Assembly: GCA_020635675.1 (NCBI GenBank)
Contig: JACJZJ010000001.1
Span: 620,001-684,000 of the forward strand
Source of the DNA: Flavobacteriales bacterium
Lineage (GTDB): Bacteria; Bacteroidota; Bacteroidia; Flavobacteriales_F; PHOS-HE28
Length of the DNA: 64,000 nucleotides
Direction: 5' to 3'
Positions 26,760 through 35,877 of the stretch are shown here, piece after piece; the stretch's first letter is position 1; each line of letters begins with the position of its first letter. The notes beneath the pieces are model-generated. The model had not been told where the DNA came from, searched no databases, and saw only the letters and a program-made list of their open reading frames with translations. Both the position numbers and the translations under genes were made by a program.

Positions 26760-27569
26760 ATGATGCAAGCGTTCGATTTCGCCAAGTGGGAGGGTGCGGG
26801 CAATGACTTCGTTCTGGTCGATGCGCGTGCGGACGCCTCTTTCACTCTTTCCACGACGGAGATCGAACGGATCTGCGACCGTCACCTTGGGGTGGGCAGT
26901 GATGGGCTTGTTCTGTTGCGCCGTAGCAAGGGACCAGGGATCACCTATGCCATGGATTTCTTCAACCCGGACGGCACGCAGAGCTTCTGCGGGAACGGGA
27001 GCCGCTGCGCGTTCGCCTTCCATGCCCACCTGACCGGTGACGATACACCGGTCCGGTTCGATGCGGTGGATGGCGTGCATGAGGCCGGTTGGGATGGACG
27101 CAACGTCCGGGTCGGCATGCGGTCCGTGGACGGGATCGAGCAACTCGATCCCCATACGGATCTGCTGGACACGGGTTCACCCCATGTCGTGCGCTGGGTG
27201 GACGATCCCGAATCGACCGATGTGGTCGAGGAAGGCCGTTCCATCCGGAACGATCGACGTTTCGCCGATGCAGGGGTCAACGTCAATTTCGTGCACTGGC
27301 GTGATGGTGGGTTGTACATGCGCACTTACGAGCGCGGGGTCGAGAATGAGACCTTGAGCTGTGGGACCGGCGTCACGGCGGCAGCGCTGTCGGCCATGGC
27401 GCGGGGCGGTGGCCAGGGCGGCGTGGACGTCAGGACCAGGGGTGGGGCTCTCCGGGTGGAGGCATCTTCTCCTGCCGAAGGCCGTTTCGAACGGGTCCAA
27501 CTTATCGGTCCCGTGCGCGAAGTGTTCACAGGAAGGTATTTCCTGCACAAGGTGAAGGAACGGCCATGA
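26760..27569 (+). CDS. dapF: Diaminopimelate epimerase
   Basis: 269 residues from the first of two adjacent ATGs at 26760; the frame is open further upstream but the N-terminus MMQAFDFAKWEGAGNDFVLV is the conserved one. Both catalytic cysteines are present: Cys77 in FCGNGSRC and Cys201 in SCGTGVTA. The reaction is LL- to meso-diaminopimelate, giving the peptidoglycan cross-linking residue and the lysine precursor. The stop overlaps the mltG start (ATGA at 27566-27569), so the two cell-wall genes are probably co-translated. Confidence 0.95.
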   Translation: MMQAFDFAKWEGAGNDFVLVDARADASFTLSTTEIERICDRHLGVGSDGLVLLRRSKGPGITYAMDFFNPDGTQSFCGNGSRCAFAFHAHLTGDDTPVRFDAVDGVHEAGWDGRNVRVGMRSVDGIEQLDPHTDLLDTGSPHVVRWVDDPESTDVVEEGRSIRNDRRFADAGVNVNFVHWRDGGLYMRTYERGVENETLSCGTGVTAAALSAMARGGGQGGVDVRTRGGALRVEASSPAEGRFERVQLIGPVREVFTGRYFLHKVKERP

Positions 27570-28600
27570 GCAGAAGATGGCGATCCGTTGTGGCCGGTTC
27601 CCTGGCATTGGCCGGACTGCTGCTTTGGCTGGCCTTGGATATTTATGACCGGGTGAAGCGCCCCGCTGTGTGCACCGATGGCATTACGCGAACACTGTTG
27701 CTGCCCAGTGGGGCCGGTGGGCAGGCTCTTGTCGACTCCTTGTTGTCCATCGGCGCCCTCGCGGATACCGCCACGTTCGTTCGTTGGGCGCACCATCGCG
27801 GTTTGCGAATCCCCAAGCCTGGCCGCTACGTCCTGCATCCCGACCTGTCCATAGATGATCTGGTGCGCAAGCTGCGGAGTGGTGCGCAGGACCCTGTACA
27901 GGTCACCTTCTCGAACATCCGCGACCTGGACATGCTCGCCGAAAAGGTGTCCCGCAGCCTAGAACCGACGAAGGAGGCGTTCCTGCGTGCGATGTACGAT
28001 CCCGCCAACTATTCCGGTGAACATCTGGAACCGGCCACATACATCTGTCTCTACCTGCCGAACACGTACGAGTTCTGGTGGACCACCTCTCCAGAGGCGT
28101 TCCTGGCCCGCATGCAACGCGAACATGATGCCTATTGGAACGAGGCGCGACTTGAACAGGCCGGAAGGATCGGCCTTGCTCCTGAGGAGGTCGCCACGTT
28201 GGCATCCATCGTACAGGCCGAGACCATCCGATCGGAGGACGCCCCCCGCATTGCCGGAGTATATCTCAATCGGCTCCGGATCGGCATGCCGCTGCAGGCG
28301 GACCCCACCTTGAAGTTCGCTCTGGGTGTCGACAGTGTGGGCAGGGTCTTGAACGTGGACAAATCGATCGAGTCCCCCTACAACACCTATCTGCATGCCG
28401 GCCTGCCACCAGGTCCGATCGCAATGCCTGAACTGCGGTACATCGAGGCGGTATTGCAAGCGGAGAAGAGCGATCTCCTCTATTTCTGCGCCAAGGACGA
28501 TCTGAGCGGCCACAGCGTGTTCTCGCGCACCTACGCCGAGCATCTGGTGAATGCCCGGAAATACCAGCGCGCACTCGACCGCCGGGGGATCTACCGCTGA
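27566..28600 (+). CDS. mltG: Endolytic murein transglycosylase MltG (YceG-like)
   Basis: 344 residues. A single N-terminal transmembrane helix (GSLALAGLLLWLALDIYD) is followed by a LysM-like region and the YceG/MltG catalytic domain. The catalytic Glu219 lies in ASIVQAET, followed by RIAGVYLNRLRIGMPLQADP and SPYNTYLHAGLPPGPI, all family signatures. It cleaves nascent glycan strands and sets their length, acting at the outer face of the inner membrane. It overlaps dapF by four bases. Confidence 0.93.
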   Translation: MSRRWRSVVAGSLALAGLLLWLALDIYDRVKRPAVCTDGITRTLLLPSGAGGQALVDSLLSIGALADTATFVRWAHHRGLRIPKPGRYVLHPDLSIDDLVRKLRSGAQDPVQVTFSNIRDLDMLAEKVSRSLEPTKEAFLRAMYDPANYSGEHLEPATYICLYLPNTYEFWWTTSPEAFLARMQREHDAYWNEARLEQAGRIGLAPEEVATLASIVQAETIRSEDAPRIAGVYLNRLRIGMPLQADPTLKFALGVDSVGRVLNVDKSIESPYNTYLHAGLPPGPIAMPELRYIEAVLQAEKSDLLYFCAKDDLSGHSVFSRTYAEHLVNARKYQRALDRRGIYR

Positions 28601-28657
28601 CCCTTCCTTTACAGGGTCCTGCGTGGGGCCCTATTTTCGCGGCCGATCGATCCCATC

Positions 28658-30064
28658 ATGAGCAAGATCAAGTTCGGAACCGATGGCTGGCGGGCCATCA
28701 TCGCGGAGGAATTCACTGTGGACAACGTTGTCCGTGTCAGCCAGGCGGTCGCGACCTGGGTGAAGCGGGAATTCCCTGAGGACCCATCGATCGTAGTGGG
28801 CCATGATTGCCGTTTCGCGGGTGAACTGTTCGCCTCGGCCGCAACGAAGGTCTTCCTGCATGAGGGCATCACCGTGCATCTGGCGAGGGGGTTCGTCAGC
28901 ACGCCGATGGTCTCCCTGGGCACCGTTCGCCTCGGCGCAAGCCTCGGGGTGATCATCACCGCCAGTCATAATCCACCCGCTTACAACGGGTATAAACTGA
29001 AAGGGTCGTACGGAGGTCCCTTGGTCCCGGAGCATGTGCAGGAGATCGAGGACATGATCCCCGGGACGCATAGGCTCGATCTTGGAGCGATCGACCTGGG
29101 CGCGGCGGAGAAGGAGGGAAGATTGAAGATCGTTGGTCTCGAGGACATGTATGTGGAACATGTGAAGGCCAGTTTCGATCTGGAGACCATCCACCGGAGC
29201 GGCCTGAGGCTCGGGTACGACGCCATGTACGGGGCGGGTCAGCATGTGATCCCGCGCGTACTGCCGGACACGGTCCTGCTCCATTGCGAGAACGACCCCT
29301 CGTTCAAGGGGCAGGCGCCGGAACCGATCCACAAGAACCTTGTTCCTTTCAGCGACCTCATCAAAAGGGAGGGGATCGATTGCGGCCTCGCCACCGATGG
29401 TGATGCGGACCGGATCGGTCTGTACAACGGCAGGGGTGAGTTCGTGGATTCGCACCATATCATCCTTCTGTTGATCCACTATTTGGTGAAGTACAAGAAG
29501 ATGACGGGCAAGGTGGTGGTGGCGTTCAGCACCACGCCCAAGGTGGGGCGGATGTGCGAACACTATGGTCTGGAGCACCAGGTGGTGAAGATCGGCTTCA
29601 AGTGGATCTGCGGCATCATGATCAAGGAGGACGTGCTGCTCGGGGGTGAGGAGAGCGGAGGTATCGCGATCAAGGGGCACATCCCCGAGCGTGATGGGAT
29701 CTGGATGGGGTTGACCTTGTGGGAGTTCATGGCCAAGAGCGGCAAGTCGCTCGAGGAACTCATCGCCGAGGTCTATGCGATCGTCGGTCCGTTCAGCTAT
29801 GAACGCAATGACCTGCATATCACCGAGGCGTTGAAGCAGGAAGTACTGGCCAAATGCCAGGCCGATGCGTTCACCCGGTTCGGCGATCTTGATGTGCGCC
29901 GGGTGGAGACCATCGACGGCTACAAGTACTACTTCGACAATGATCAGTGGCTGATGATCCGCGCCAGCGGGACCGAACCGGTGCTGCGGACCTATGCGGA
30001 AAGCGATTCCCTTGAGAACGCGAGGGCCATCCTGGAAGCCTGCAGGCGGACGATCGGTGCCTAG
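28658..30064 (+). CDS. Phosphohexomutase (phosphoglucomutase/phosphomannomutase family)
   Basis: 468 residues with all four alpha-D-phosphohexomutase regions: phosphoserine Ser103 in TASHNPPAYNGYKLKG, the metal loop DGDADRIGL (Asp247, 249, 251), the sugar-specificity loop GGEESGGI, and the phosphate loop RASGTEPVLRTYAES near the C-terminus. It interconverts hexose 1- and 6-phosphates in the cytoplasm; glucose versus mannose preference cannot be read from the sequence. Its stop overlaps the stop of the convergent FG-GAP gene through a shared CTAG at 30061-30064. Confidence 0.92.
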   Translation: MSKIKFGTDGWRAIIAEEFTVDNVVRVSQAVATWVKREFPEDPSIVVGHDCRFAGELFASAATKVFLHEGITVHLARGFVSTPMVSLGTVRLGASLGVIITASHNPPAYNGYKLKGSYGGPLVPEHVQEIEDMIPGTHRLDLGAIDLGAAEKEGRLKIVGLEDMYVEHVKASFDLETIHRSGLRLGYDAMYGAGQHVIPRVLPDTVLLHCENDPSFKGQAPEPIHKNLVPFSDLIKREGIDCGLATDGDADRIGLYNGRGEFVDSHHIILLLIHYLVKYKKMTGKVVVAFSTTPKVGRMCEHYGLEHQVVKIGFKWICGIMIKEDVLLGGEESGGIAIKGHIPERDGIWMGLTLWEFMAKSGKSLEELIAEVYAIVGPFSYERNDLHITEALKQEVLAKCQADAFTRFGDLDVRRVETIDGYKYYFDNDQWLMIRASGTEPVLRTYAESDSLENARAILEACRRTIGA

Positions 30065-33000
30065 TAGCGCATGATGGAACGGGCCCCAAGGCGCTCGCCG
30101 GAGGGTCCAGTGAAGAGCACATCATAGCGCCCGAGGGAGAAGCCCTCGAGCGCGATCGACAGGCTTTCGTGTCCCTGGGCCTTCGATCGGGCGATGATAC
30201 GCCCCGAGGCATCGGTCACCAGGAGCATATCCACCTCGGGCGGGATCCGGGAAATGCGGACCGATCCGCTTTCCGGGTCGTACCAGATGAGAGGGCCTTC
30301 ATTCCGCCCAGTGCGTTGCACCGCGACCACGGGACCGTGCTCGATCGTGCCGTCCGTTGAACGGATCGCCAGCCTGTAGAAACTCAGGCCCTGCGGAGGT
30401 GCATCATCCATGAACGCATAGGCGATGGTCGACTGGCTTTCACCTGCGGCCGGAACTACACCGATCTCGGAGAAGGTCCCGAGGTCCGTGCCCCTTTCCA
30501 CATGAAAGGAATCGGTGCCGGATTCGGTGGCCGTGGACCAGACGACCTTGTTGGCCGGTCCATCCACATGTGCATCAAAGGCGATCAGCTCGATCGGGAG
30601 CACCCCGATGTCACCCAGGCCGCTGGCATATCCATAGAACCAGCGCCCGTAACGCTGTCCGTCGATGGCCTTGGCCATCTCGTACTCCACACGGCAGCGC
30701 CATTTGTAGCGGATGTACCCCGGTATCTTGTAGATCAGTTCCTTGATCTCCACGCCACCGGGTGTCAGGTCCGTCCATGCCGCGCTCATTCCCGTGCTCA
30801 AAAGGCTGTTCGTGATCGGCGCACCTGTGAACGGTTGACCCTCGAAGACCACCTCATAGACCAATCGACCATCGCACCGCTGTACCGGGCTGCGGGACAA
30901 GTGGCCGATGCCGAAGTAGTCGGGATCCGTGAAATCCATGCAATTGGTGGCCAATGGATTGATGAGGTCCGCCTGATACTGCCGGGACAGTTGGACCTGA
31001 CCGGTCCCCTTACCCCCCCGGTTCCACATCCATCCTCCTTCACTGGCGAACGTGGGTGATGTCCCCGGCTTGCCGCTAAGCACGTCCGAGAAGCCATCAC
31101 CGTCCACATCCCCTCCGCCGCTCACTGCCGTACCAAGAAGGTCGCCCGCCGTGTTCGTTTCGATGCGATCGGGTGCCAGGACGATGCCGGAGGGCGAGCC
31201 ACGGTAGATCATGGCATATCCTTCGTCGACCTGTGCCACATTGTTCCATCCGTTCGGAACACCGACCACCACGTCCGCATAGCCATCTCCATTGATATCC
31301 CCGGCTTCCGCCACGGAGGCACCGAGGTGTGCGTCCACCTGGTTGATCTGGATGGTCTGTGACGGATTGGCCCCCAGACCGCCGGCGGATCCATGGAATA
31401 CGAATGCGCCGCCTTCGCCGGATTGCCCGGATGCCCAGTGGTCCGCTCCGACGATCACGTCGAAGAAGCCATCCCCGTTCACATCCCCCGCTCCGGCGAG
31501 GCTGATACCGAAGCGGGCGGACGCCAGGTTGCGCTCCAGCTTGGATGCATAAGGCAGGACAAGCCCCGTTTCCGAGCCGTAGTACAGATAGGCCGCACCT
31601 TCCCCGGTCTGTCCGTTCGTATGGTCAGGCGCACCGACGAGCACGTCCGAATAGCCGTCCCCGTTCACATCCCCGGCCGTTGCCACCGCCGAGCCGAACA
31701 GATCGCCCGCTGACCCTTCATTGAGCGTGGCATGTGGAAGTGCCGGGATACCCGTTGCCGACCCGAGGAGCACATAGGCTGTGTTGATGCCGGGGGCGCC
31801 AACGATCACATCCGCGTAGCCATCGGAATTGATATCCCCGGCGGCCGACACCGACGTGCCGAATCGGGCACCAGCGATACCGAAAAGCACGCGCGAAGCG
31901 ACCGTGTTCGGTCCACCCGGTCCGCCGTGATGGATGTAGGCGCGTCCGCCCACTCCCAGATCAGGTGCACCGATGATGATGTCCGCATAGCCATCGCCAT
32001 TGACATCCCCGGCCGTACACACGCTGGCTCCGAAATGGCCACTTGCGACGTTGGCCTCGAACGTGGCGTCGGGTGTATTGGACGGACCTGAGGGACTACC
32101 CAGGTAAAGATAGGCGAGCCCTTCATTGGCCTGGCCGTTCGAGGCGTACGGTGCTCCCACGATGACGTCGGCGAACCCATCCCCGTTCACATCCCCTGCG
32201 TTCGAGACCGCCTCGCCCATTCGCGCGCCAGCCGCTCCGCCACTGATGTCCGCGTCCGGGCTCGTTTTCATGTTGTAGGGGCCCCCATGGAATATCGCGG
32301 CCGCACCGCCGAGACCATAGATGCGTGCGCCAAGGATGACATCGGAATAACCGTCCCCGTTCACATCGCCCGCTGTGGAAACACATTCGCCAAGATTGGC
32401 GCCGGCATCGTTCAACTGGAATGAAAGCGAAGGGATCGTGGAGATGCCGGACGGCCCGCCGAAGTACAGGTATACCACGCCTTCCTGTGTCTCCGGCACC
32501 GAATAGCGAGGCACCCCGACGATCAGATCGCCGTATCCATCCCCGTTCATGTCACCCGCGGTGCCCACCCAGCGTCCCATCCAGGCGTTGGATTGATTGC
32601 CTTGAAGCACCGTGGCGGCCGTTGTGGACAACCCGCCGGCCGAGCCAAGGAAGACCCATGCCGTTCCTTCCTGCGCCGGTCCACCGATGTTGTCATAGTA
32701 GGCGCCCACGGCCACGTCGCTGTAGCCGTCACCGTTCACATCCCCGGCGCACCCCACGCTCCAGCCGAATGAGCCGTTGTTGAAGGCCGATCCGTACAAG
32801 ATGAGGCTCGGGGCCGGGTTCGTTGCCGCACCAAGCGCGTTGGCGCTTCCATAATAAACGAAAGCGGCACCGTCATCATTGATCACATTGGTCCAATCCG
32901 GCGAACCCACGATCACGTCATCGTAGCCATCCCCATTGACGTCGCCCGCACCGGCCACGCTCCTTCCGAAATGGGCCGCACCGATGTTCCTTTCGAGGTG

Positions 33001-34263
33001 ATGTCGCGGGACGGTGTTGAGGCCCACGGCCGATCCCATGTAGATGAAACAAGTGCCTTCCTGATAGCTGGGGTATTCGGAGAGGTAGGCACCGACGATG
33101 ATATCGCTGTATCCATCATCATCGATGTCGCCGAGCGCGGCCACGTTCGATCCAAAGCTGTCACCGGCATGGTTCGTCTGAAGCGTCAGGTCAGGAATGG
33201 AATTGATGCCCGTGGCGGAGCCGTAGTAGACGAACACCCCGCCTTCCGTCGCCTCATTGACCGGGTCGCTCTCCCAGGCACGGGCGCCCACGAGCAGGTC
33301 CGCGTAACCGTCACCGTTGACATCACCGGCGGTGCTTACGGCACAGCCCATCTGCGCGCCCTGTTGGTCGCATTGCAGGATCAATGACGGTGTGGTCGGG
33401 ATGCCGGTCACCGAACCGTAATAGACATAGGCGGCACCCTCGTTCGTTTGTCCCAGATCAGCGTACCAGGCGCCGACGACGACATCGCTGTAGCCATCCC
33501 CATTGAGGTCCCCGGCCGTGGCGACGGCGATACCGAACTCCATGGTCGCTTGGGTGCCGACCAACAGCGTGTTCGGCGAGGTCGAGACGGGGTCGATGAC
33601 GATCGGGTACTGCGCACTTGAGTCATCCACAGAGATGGTCAATCGGGATCCACCGACCCCGGGCTGCACGTCCATTTGCGCGGTCAGCTCCCGGCCCTTG
33701 GCGTCCCAGCAACGCAGATCACGGTACCGGAAACGGTCGAGGCCGCTCTTATCGCGAAAAACGACCTCCGTGGCCGATCGCACGAAAGGTTCCAGTCCAC
33801 CGGTGCAATGCAGGTCGACCTGCAGGAGCCCCTCTCCGGATGGTTTTCGCGCGACGTGGAAATTCTGGCGCAGTCCCCCGTTGCCGTTGACATATTCCAG
33901 CGTTCCGAAGGAGGTCGGATAGTCCAAGCGCGCAGCGGACCTCCGCGGTTCACCGATCGCCACCGACGATCTTGCACTTCCGGCCCGTCCGAATGAAACG
34001 AGCTCGATCCGTTCGTGCCAGGATGTTTCCGGTATCGGACCGCGCACCTCGAAACTTGATCCTGTTATGCGATGCTGCAACCCCTGCATACGGCAGAGGG
34101 TGGTGAAACCCGGGCCGTGCGGCTCCGGGTGCATGTCCATCTCCGAAGCCTCAATGGCCTCGGCGAAGTCGGTGGTCGCTCCCTGCCCGCAAAGCAGTGT
34201 GGGGCGGGCAATAGCCGCCAACCCTGCCATCACGGCCAGCACGGGAATGGATGGAACGGACAT
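30061..34263 (-). CDS. FG-GAP repeat surface protein with 14 repeats and a T9SS-type tail
   Basis: 1400 residues. A signal peptide (MSVPSIPVLAVMAGLAAIAR) and about 170 residues resembling the N-terminal domain of integrin-like bacterial proteins come first. Then 14 copies of the Ca-binding FG-GAP motif (AGDVNGDGYSDVVVGA type) occur about every 60-65 residues, enough for two seven-bladed propellers. The C-terminal part has a domain ending in the FHVERGTDLGTFSEIGVV...FYRLAIRSTDG region common in T9SS substrates. The final 80 residues (SGSVRISRIP..., GRYDVLFTGPSG, ARSIMRY) are compatible with a divergent T9SS sorting domain. The likely role is surface adhesion or ligand binding. It has a strong predicted promoter and is transcribed alone. 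Confidence 0.85.
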   Translation of the reverse strand: MSVPSIPVLAVMAGLAAIARPTLLCGQGATTDFAEAIEASEMDMHPEPHGPGFTTLCRMQGLQHRITGSSFEVRGPIPETSWHERIELVSFGRAGSARSSVAIGEPRRSAARLDYPTSFGTLEYVNGNGGLRQNFHVARKPSGEGLLQVDLHCTGGLEPFVRSATEVVFRDKSGLDRFRYRDLRCWDAKGRELTAQMDVQPGVGGSRLTISVDDSSAQYPIVIDPVSTSPNTLLVGTQATMEFGIAVATAGDLNGDGYSDVVVGAWYADLGQTNEGAAYVYYGSVTGIPTTPSLILQCDQQGAQMGCAVSTAGDVNGDGYADLLVGARAWESDPVNEATEGGVFVYYGSATGINSIPDLTLQTNHAGDSFGSNVAALGDIDDDGYSDIIVGAYLSEYPSYQEGTCFIYMGSAVGLNTVPRHHLERNIGAAHFGRSVAGAGDVNGDGYDDVIVGSPDWTNVINDDGAAFVYYGSANALGAATNPAPSLILYGSAFNNGSFGWSVGCAGDVNGDGYSDVAVGAYYDNIGGPAQEGTAWVFLGSAGGLSTTAATVLQGNQSNAWMGRWVGTAGDMNGDGYGDLIVGVPRYSVPETQEGVVYLYFGGPSGISTIPSLSFQLNDAGANLGECVSTAGDVNGDGYSDVILGARIYGLGGAAAIFHGGPYNMKTSPDADISGGAAGARMGEAVSNAGDVNGDGFADVIVGAPYASNGQANEGLAYLYLGSPSGPSNTPDATFEANVASGHFGASVCTAGDVNGDGYADIIIGAPDLGVGGRAYIHHGGPGGPNTVASRVLFGIAGARFGTSVSAAGDINSDGYADVIVGAPGINTAYVLLGSATGIPALPHATLNEGSAGDLFGSAVATAGDVNGDGYSDVLVGAPDHTNGQTGEGAAYLYYGSETGLVLPYASKLERNLASARFGISLAGAGDVNGDGFFDVIVGADHWASGQSGEGGAFVFHGSAGGLGANPSQTIQINQVDAHLGASVAEAGDINGDGYADVVVGVPNGWNNVAQVDEGYAMIYRGSPSGIVLAPDRIETNTAGDLLGTAVSGGGDVDGDGFSDVLSGKPGTSPTFASEGGWMWNRGGKGTGQVQLSRQYQADLINPLATNCMDFTDPDYFGIGHLSRSPVQRCDGRLVYEVVFEGQPFTGAPITNSLLSTGMSAAWTDLTPGGVEIKELIYKIPGYIRYKWRCRVEYEMAKAIDGQRYGRWFYGYASGLGDIGVLPIELIAFDAHVDGPANKVVWSTATESGTDSFHVERGTDLGTFSEIGVVPAAGESQSTIAYAFMDDAPPQGLSFYRLAIRSTDGTIEHGPVVAVQRTGRNEGPLIWYDPESGSVRISRIPPEVDMLLVTDASGRIIARSKAQGHESLSIALEGFSLGRYDVLFTGPSGERLGARSIMRY

Positions 34264-34297
34264 GTTCGAGAGCCAGGGGATACGCAGGTCTTGGAAA

Positions 34298-34329
34298 CAA
34301 AGTTACCCCCTTCCCCGGGTGGGGGACAA
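34298..34329 (-). promoter_or_regulatory. Predicted promoter of the FG-GAP gene
   Basis: On the minus strand TTG (34327-34329), a 21-base spacer, then TAACTTTG (34298-34305), an exact TAnnTTTG match, about 35 bases before the ATG. Confidence 0.6.
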
Positions 34330-34395
34330 GCCTCGCTGGTGCACCATACGCGGGATCCCGAAATTTGACCATCCGAGATGCTCCGTTCGCGCACC

Positions 34396-35292
34396 ATGCA
34401 GCTTCCGACGGCCTTCGGCCTCCTGTTGATCTTCCTGGCCGGGAATGCGGCAGGTCAGGTGGCGGTGGATGACTCGCTATCCGTTGATCGCGGTCGGCTG
34501 CTGGGGGTCTCCTCCGTCGGTGTGGGGGTCATGGGGGCCAGCCTGGTGGTGTTGGACCGTGCCTGGTACGCACAATACGAGCGGACGAGCTTCCATTGGT
34601 TCGATGATGGCCCGGAATGGTTGCAGATGGACAAGGCAGGTCATGTGTTCAGTTGCTACTGGATCGGTCGCTGGGGGGACGGGCTGATGCAATGGTCCGG
34701 GGTGGGCGGCAGGCATTCCGCATGGATCGGAGCGGCGACCGGGATGGTGTTCATGGGTGGAGTGGAGGTCCTCGATGGTTTTTCCTCGGGATGGGGGTTC
34801 AGCGGATGGGACATGGCTGCGAACGCCGCCGGCACGGCCATGTTCCTCGGACAGGAACTGGGCTGGGGCGAGCAACGGATCAAGTTGAAGTTGAGCGCGT
34901 CGCCAACGCCATTCGCTCAACAGCGTCCGGACCTGCTGGGTCGATCCCTGGGCGAGCGATTGCTGAAGGACTACAACGGACAGACCGTGTGGCTGACATC
35001 CTCGGTCGGTGCGTTCGCGCCGGGAAAGGGCATCTGGCGCGCGGTGGGACTGGGGATCGGCTACGGTGCGGAGGATATGCTATCCGCCAGGGCCGTACGT
35101 GATGATGTCGGGTCGTCGGACCCCCGTTCCCGACAGTTCTTCATCGGACTCGACCTGGACCTGGAGCGGATCCCAACGCGTTCCAGATCGCTGCGTACGG
35201 TGTTCTTTCTGTTGAACTGCATCAAACTGCCCACGCCAGCCATCGAGTTGCGCGACAACGGTCGCATTTTGGTGCATGGGCTCTATTTCTGA
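34396..35292 (+). CDS. DUF2279/YfiM-like exported protein
   Basis: 298 residues from the ATG at 34396 (MQLPTAFGLLLIFLAGNAAG signal peptide; an ATG at 34378 would add six residues). The body contains the DUF2279 signatures FHWFDDGPEWLQMDKAGHV near residue 65 and GVEVLDGFSSGWGFSGWDM near residue 125, with Gly-rich amphipathic stretches. Function unknown; the family is predicted to be periplasmic or outer-membrane associated. Its last ten bases overlap the end of the convergent Nudix gene. Confidence 0.8.
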   Translation: MQLPTAFGLLLIFLAGNAAGQVAVDDSLSVDRGRLLGVSSVGVGVMGASLVVLDRAWYAQYERTSFHWFDDGPEWLQMDKAGHVFSCYWIGRWGDGLMQWSGVGGRHSAWIGAATGMVFMGGVEVLDGFSSGWGFSGWDMAANAAGTAMFLGQELGWGEQRIKLKLSASPTPFAQQRPDLLGRSLGERLLKDYNGQTVWLTSSVGAFAPGKGIWRAVGLGIGYGAEDMLSARAVRDDVGSSDPRSRQFFIGLDLDLERIPTRSRSLRTVFFLLNCIKLPTPAIELRDNGRILVHGLYF

Positions 35293-35849
35293 GGGACGAT
35301 GCGCCCTTCCAGGATCCACAGCCGTGCTTTCAACACGGCCGCCACGGTCAGGCTGTCCGTGATCTCTCCGCTGTCGACCATCGCGTAGAGCGCATCGAAG
35401 GACAACTTGCGCACCATGAGTTCTTCATTGCTGTCGGGCTCGGGTGCATGGAACTCCAGGTCACGGGCCAGGTAGATGATGGCCTCCTCGTCGCTGGCCG
35501 AGTTGCTGAGGTCCATGCGCAGGAGCTCCGTCCATTCCTTGGCGACGATCCCGGCCTCCTCCCGGAGCTCGCGTGCCGCGCTTTCCAGCGGTGCCACGTT
35601 GCGGTCGCCTCCTCCTTCGGGGATCTCCCAGCTGTATTTGCGCACCGGGTAGCGGTACTGGCCGATGATCCAGGTGTTCATCTCCTGGTCCAGGGGCAGG
35701 ATGCCGATCGCGAGATTGCGGAAGTGGACAACGCCATAGGTGCCCGGCGCACCGCTCGGGTCGATCACATCGTGATGATCCACCTCGATCCACGGCGAGG
35801 CATAGACCCGTTCCATACGGATGGTCTTCCAGGGGCCACGGTCTTCCAT
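35283..35849 (-). CDS. Nudix hydrolase, ADP-ribose pyrophosphatase-like
   Basis: 188 residues with a Nudix box fitting G-x5-E-x7-REUxEEUG (the E-S-A-A-R-E-L-R-E-E-A-G core follows PEGGGDRN). The upstream QYRYPVRKYSWEIPEGG segment is typical of the ADP-ribose/NUDT5-like branch. It hydrolyses a nucleoside diphosphate linked to another group, most likely ADP-ribose, as a cytoplasmic housecleaning enzyme; the exact substrate is inferred from the branch. It overlaps the DUF2279 gene tail to tail. Confidence 0.9.
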   Translation of the reverse strand: MEDRGPWKTIRMERVYASPWIEVDHHDVIDPSGAPGTYGVVHFRNLAIGILPLDQEMNTWIIGQYRYPVRKYSWEIPEGGGDRNVAPLESAARELREEAGIVAKEWTELLRMDLSNSASDEEAIIYLARDLEFHAPEPDSNEELMVRKLSFDALYAMVDSGEITDSLTVAAVLKARLWILEGRIVPQK

Positions 35850-35877
35850 GGGTGGCGAAAGTAGGGGAGGGCGTTGT

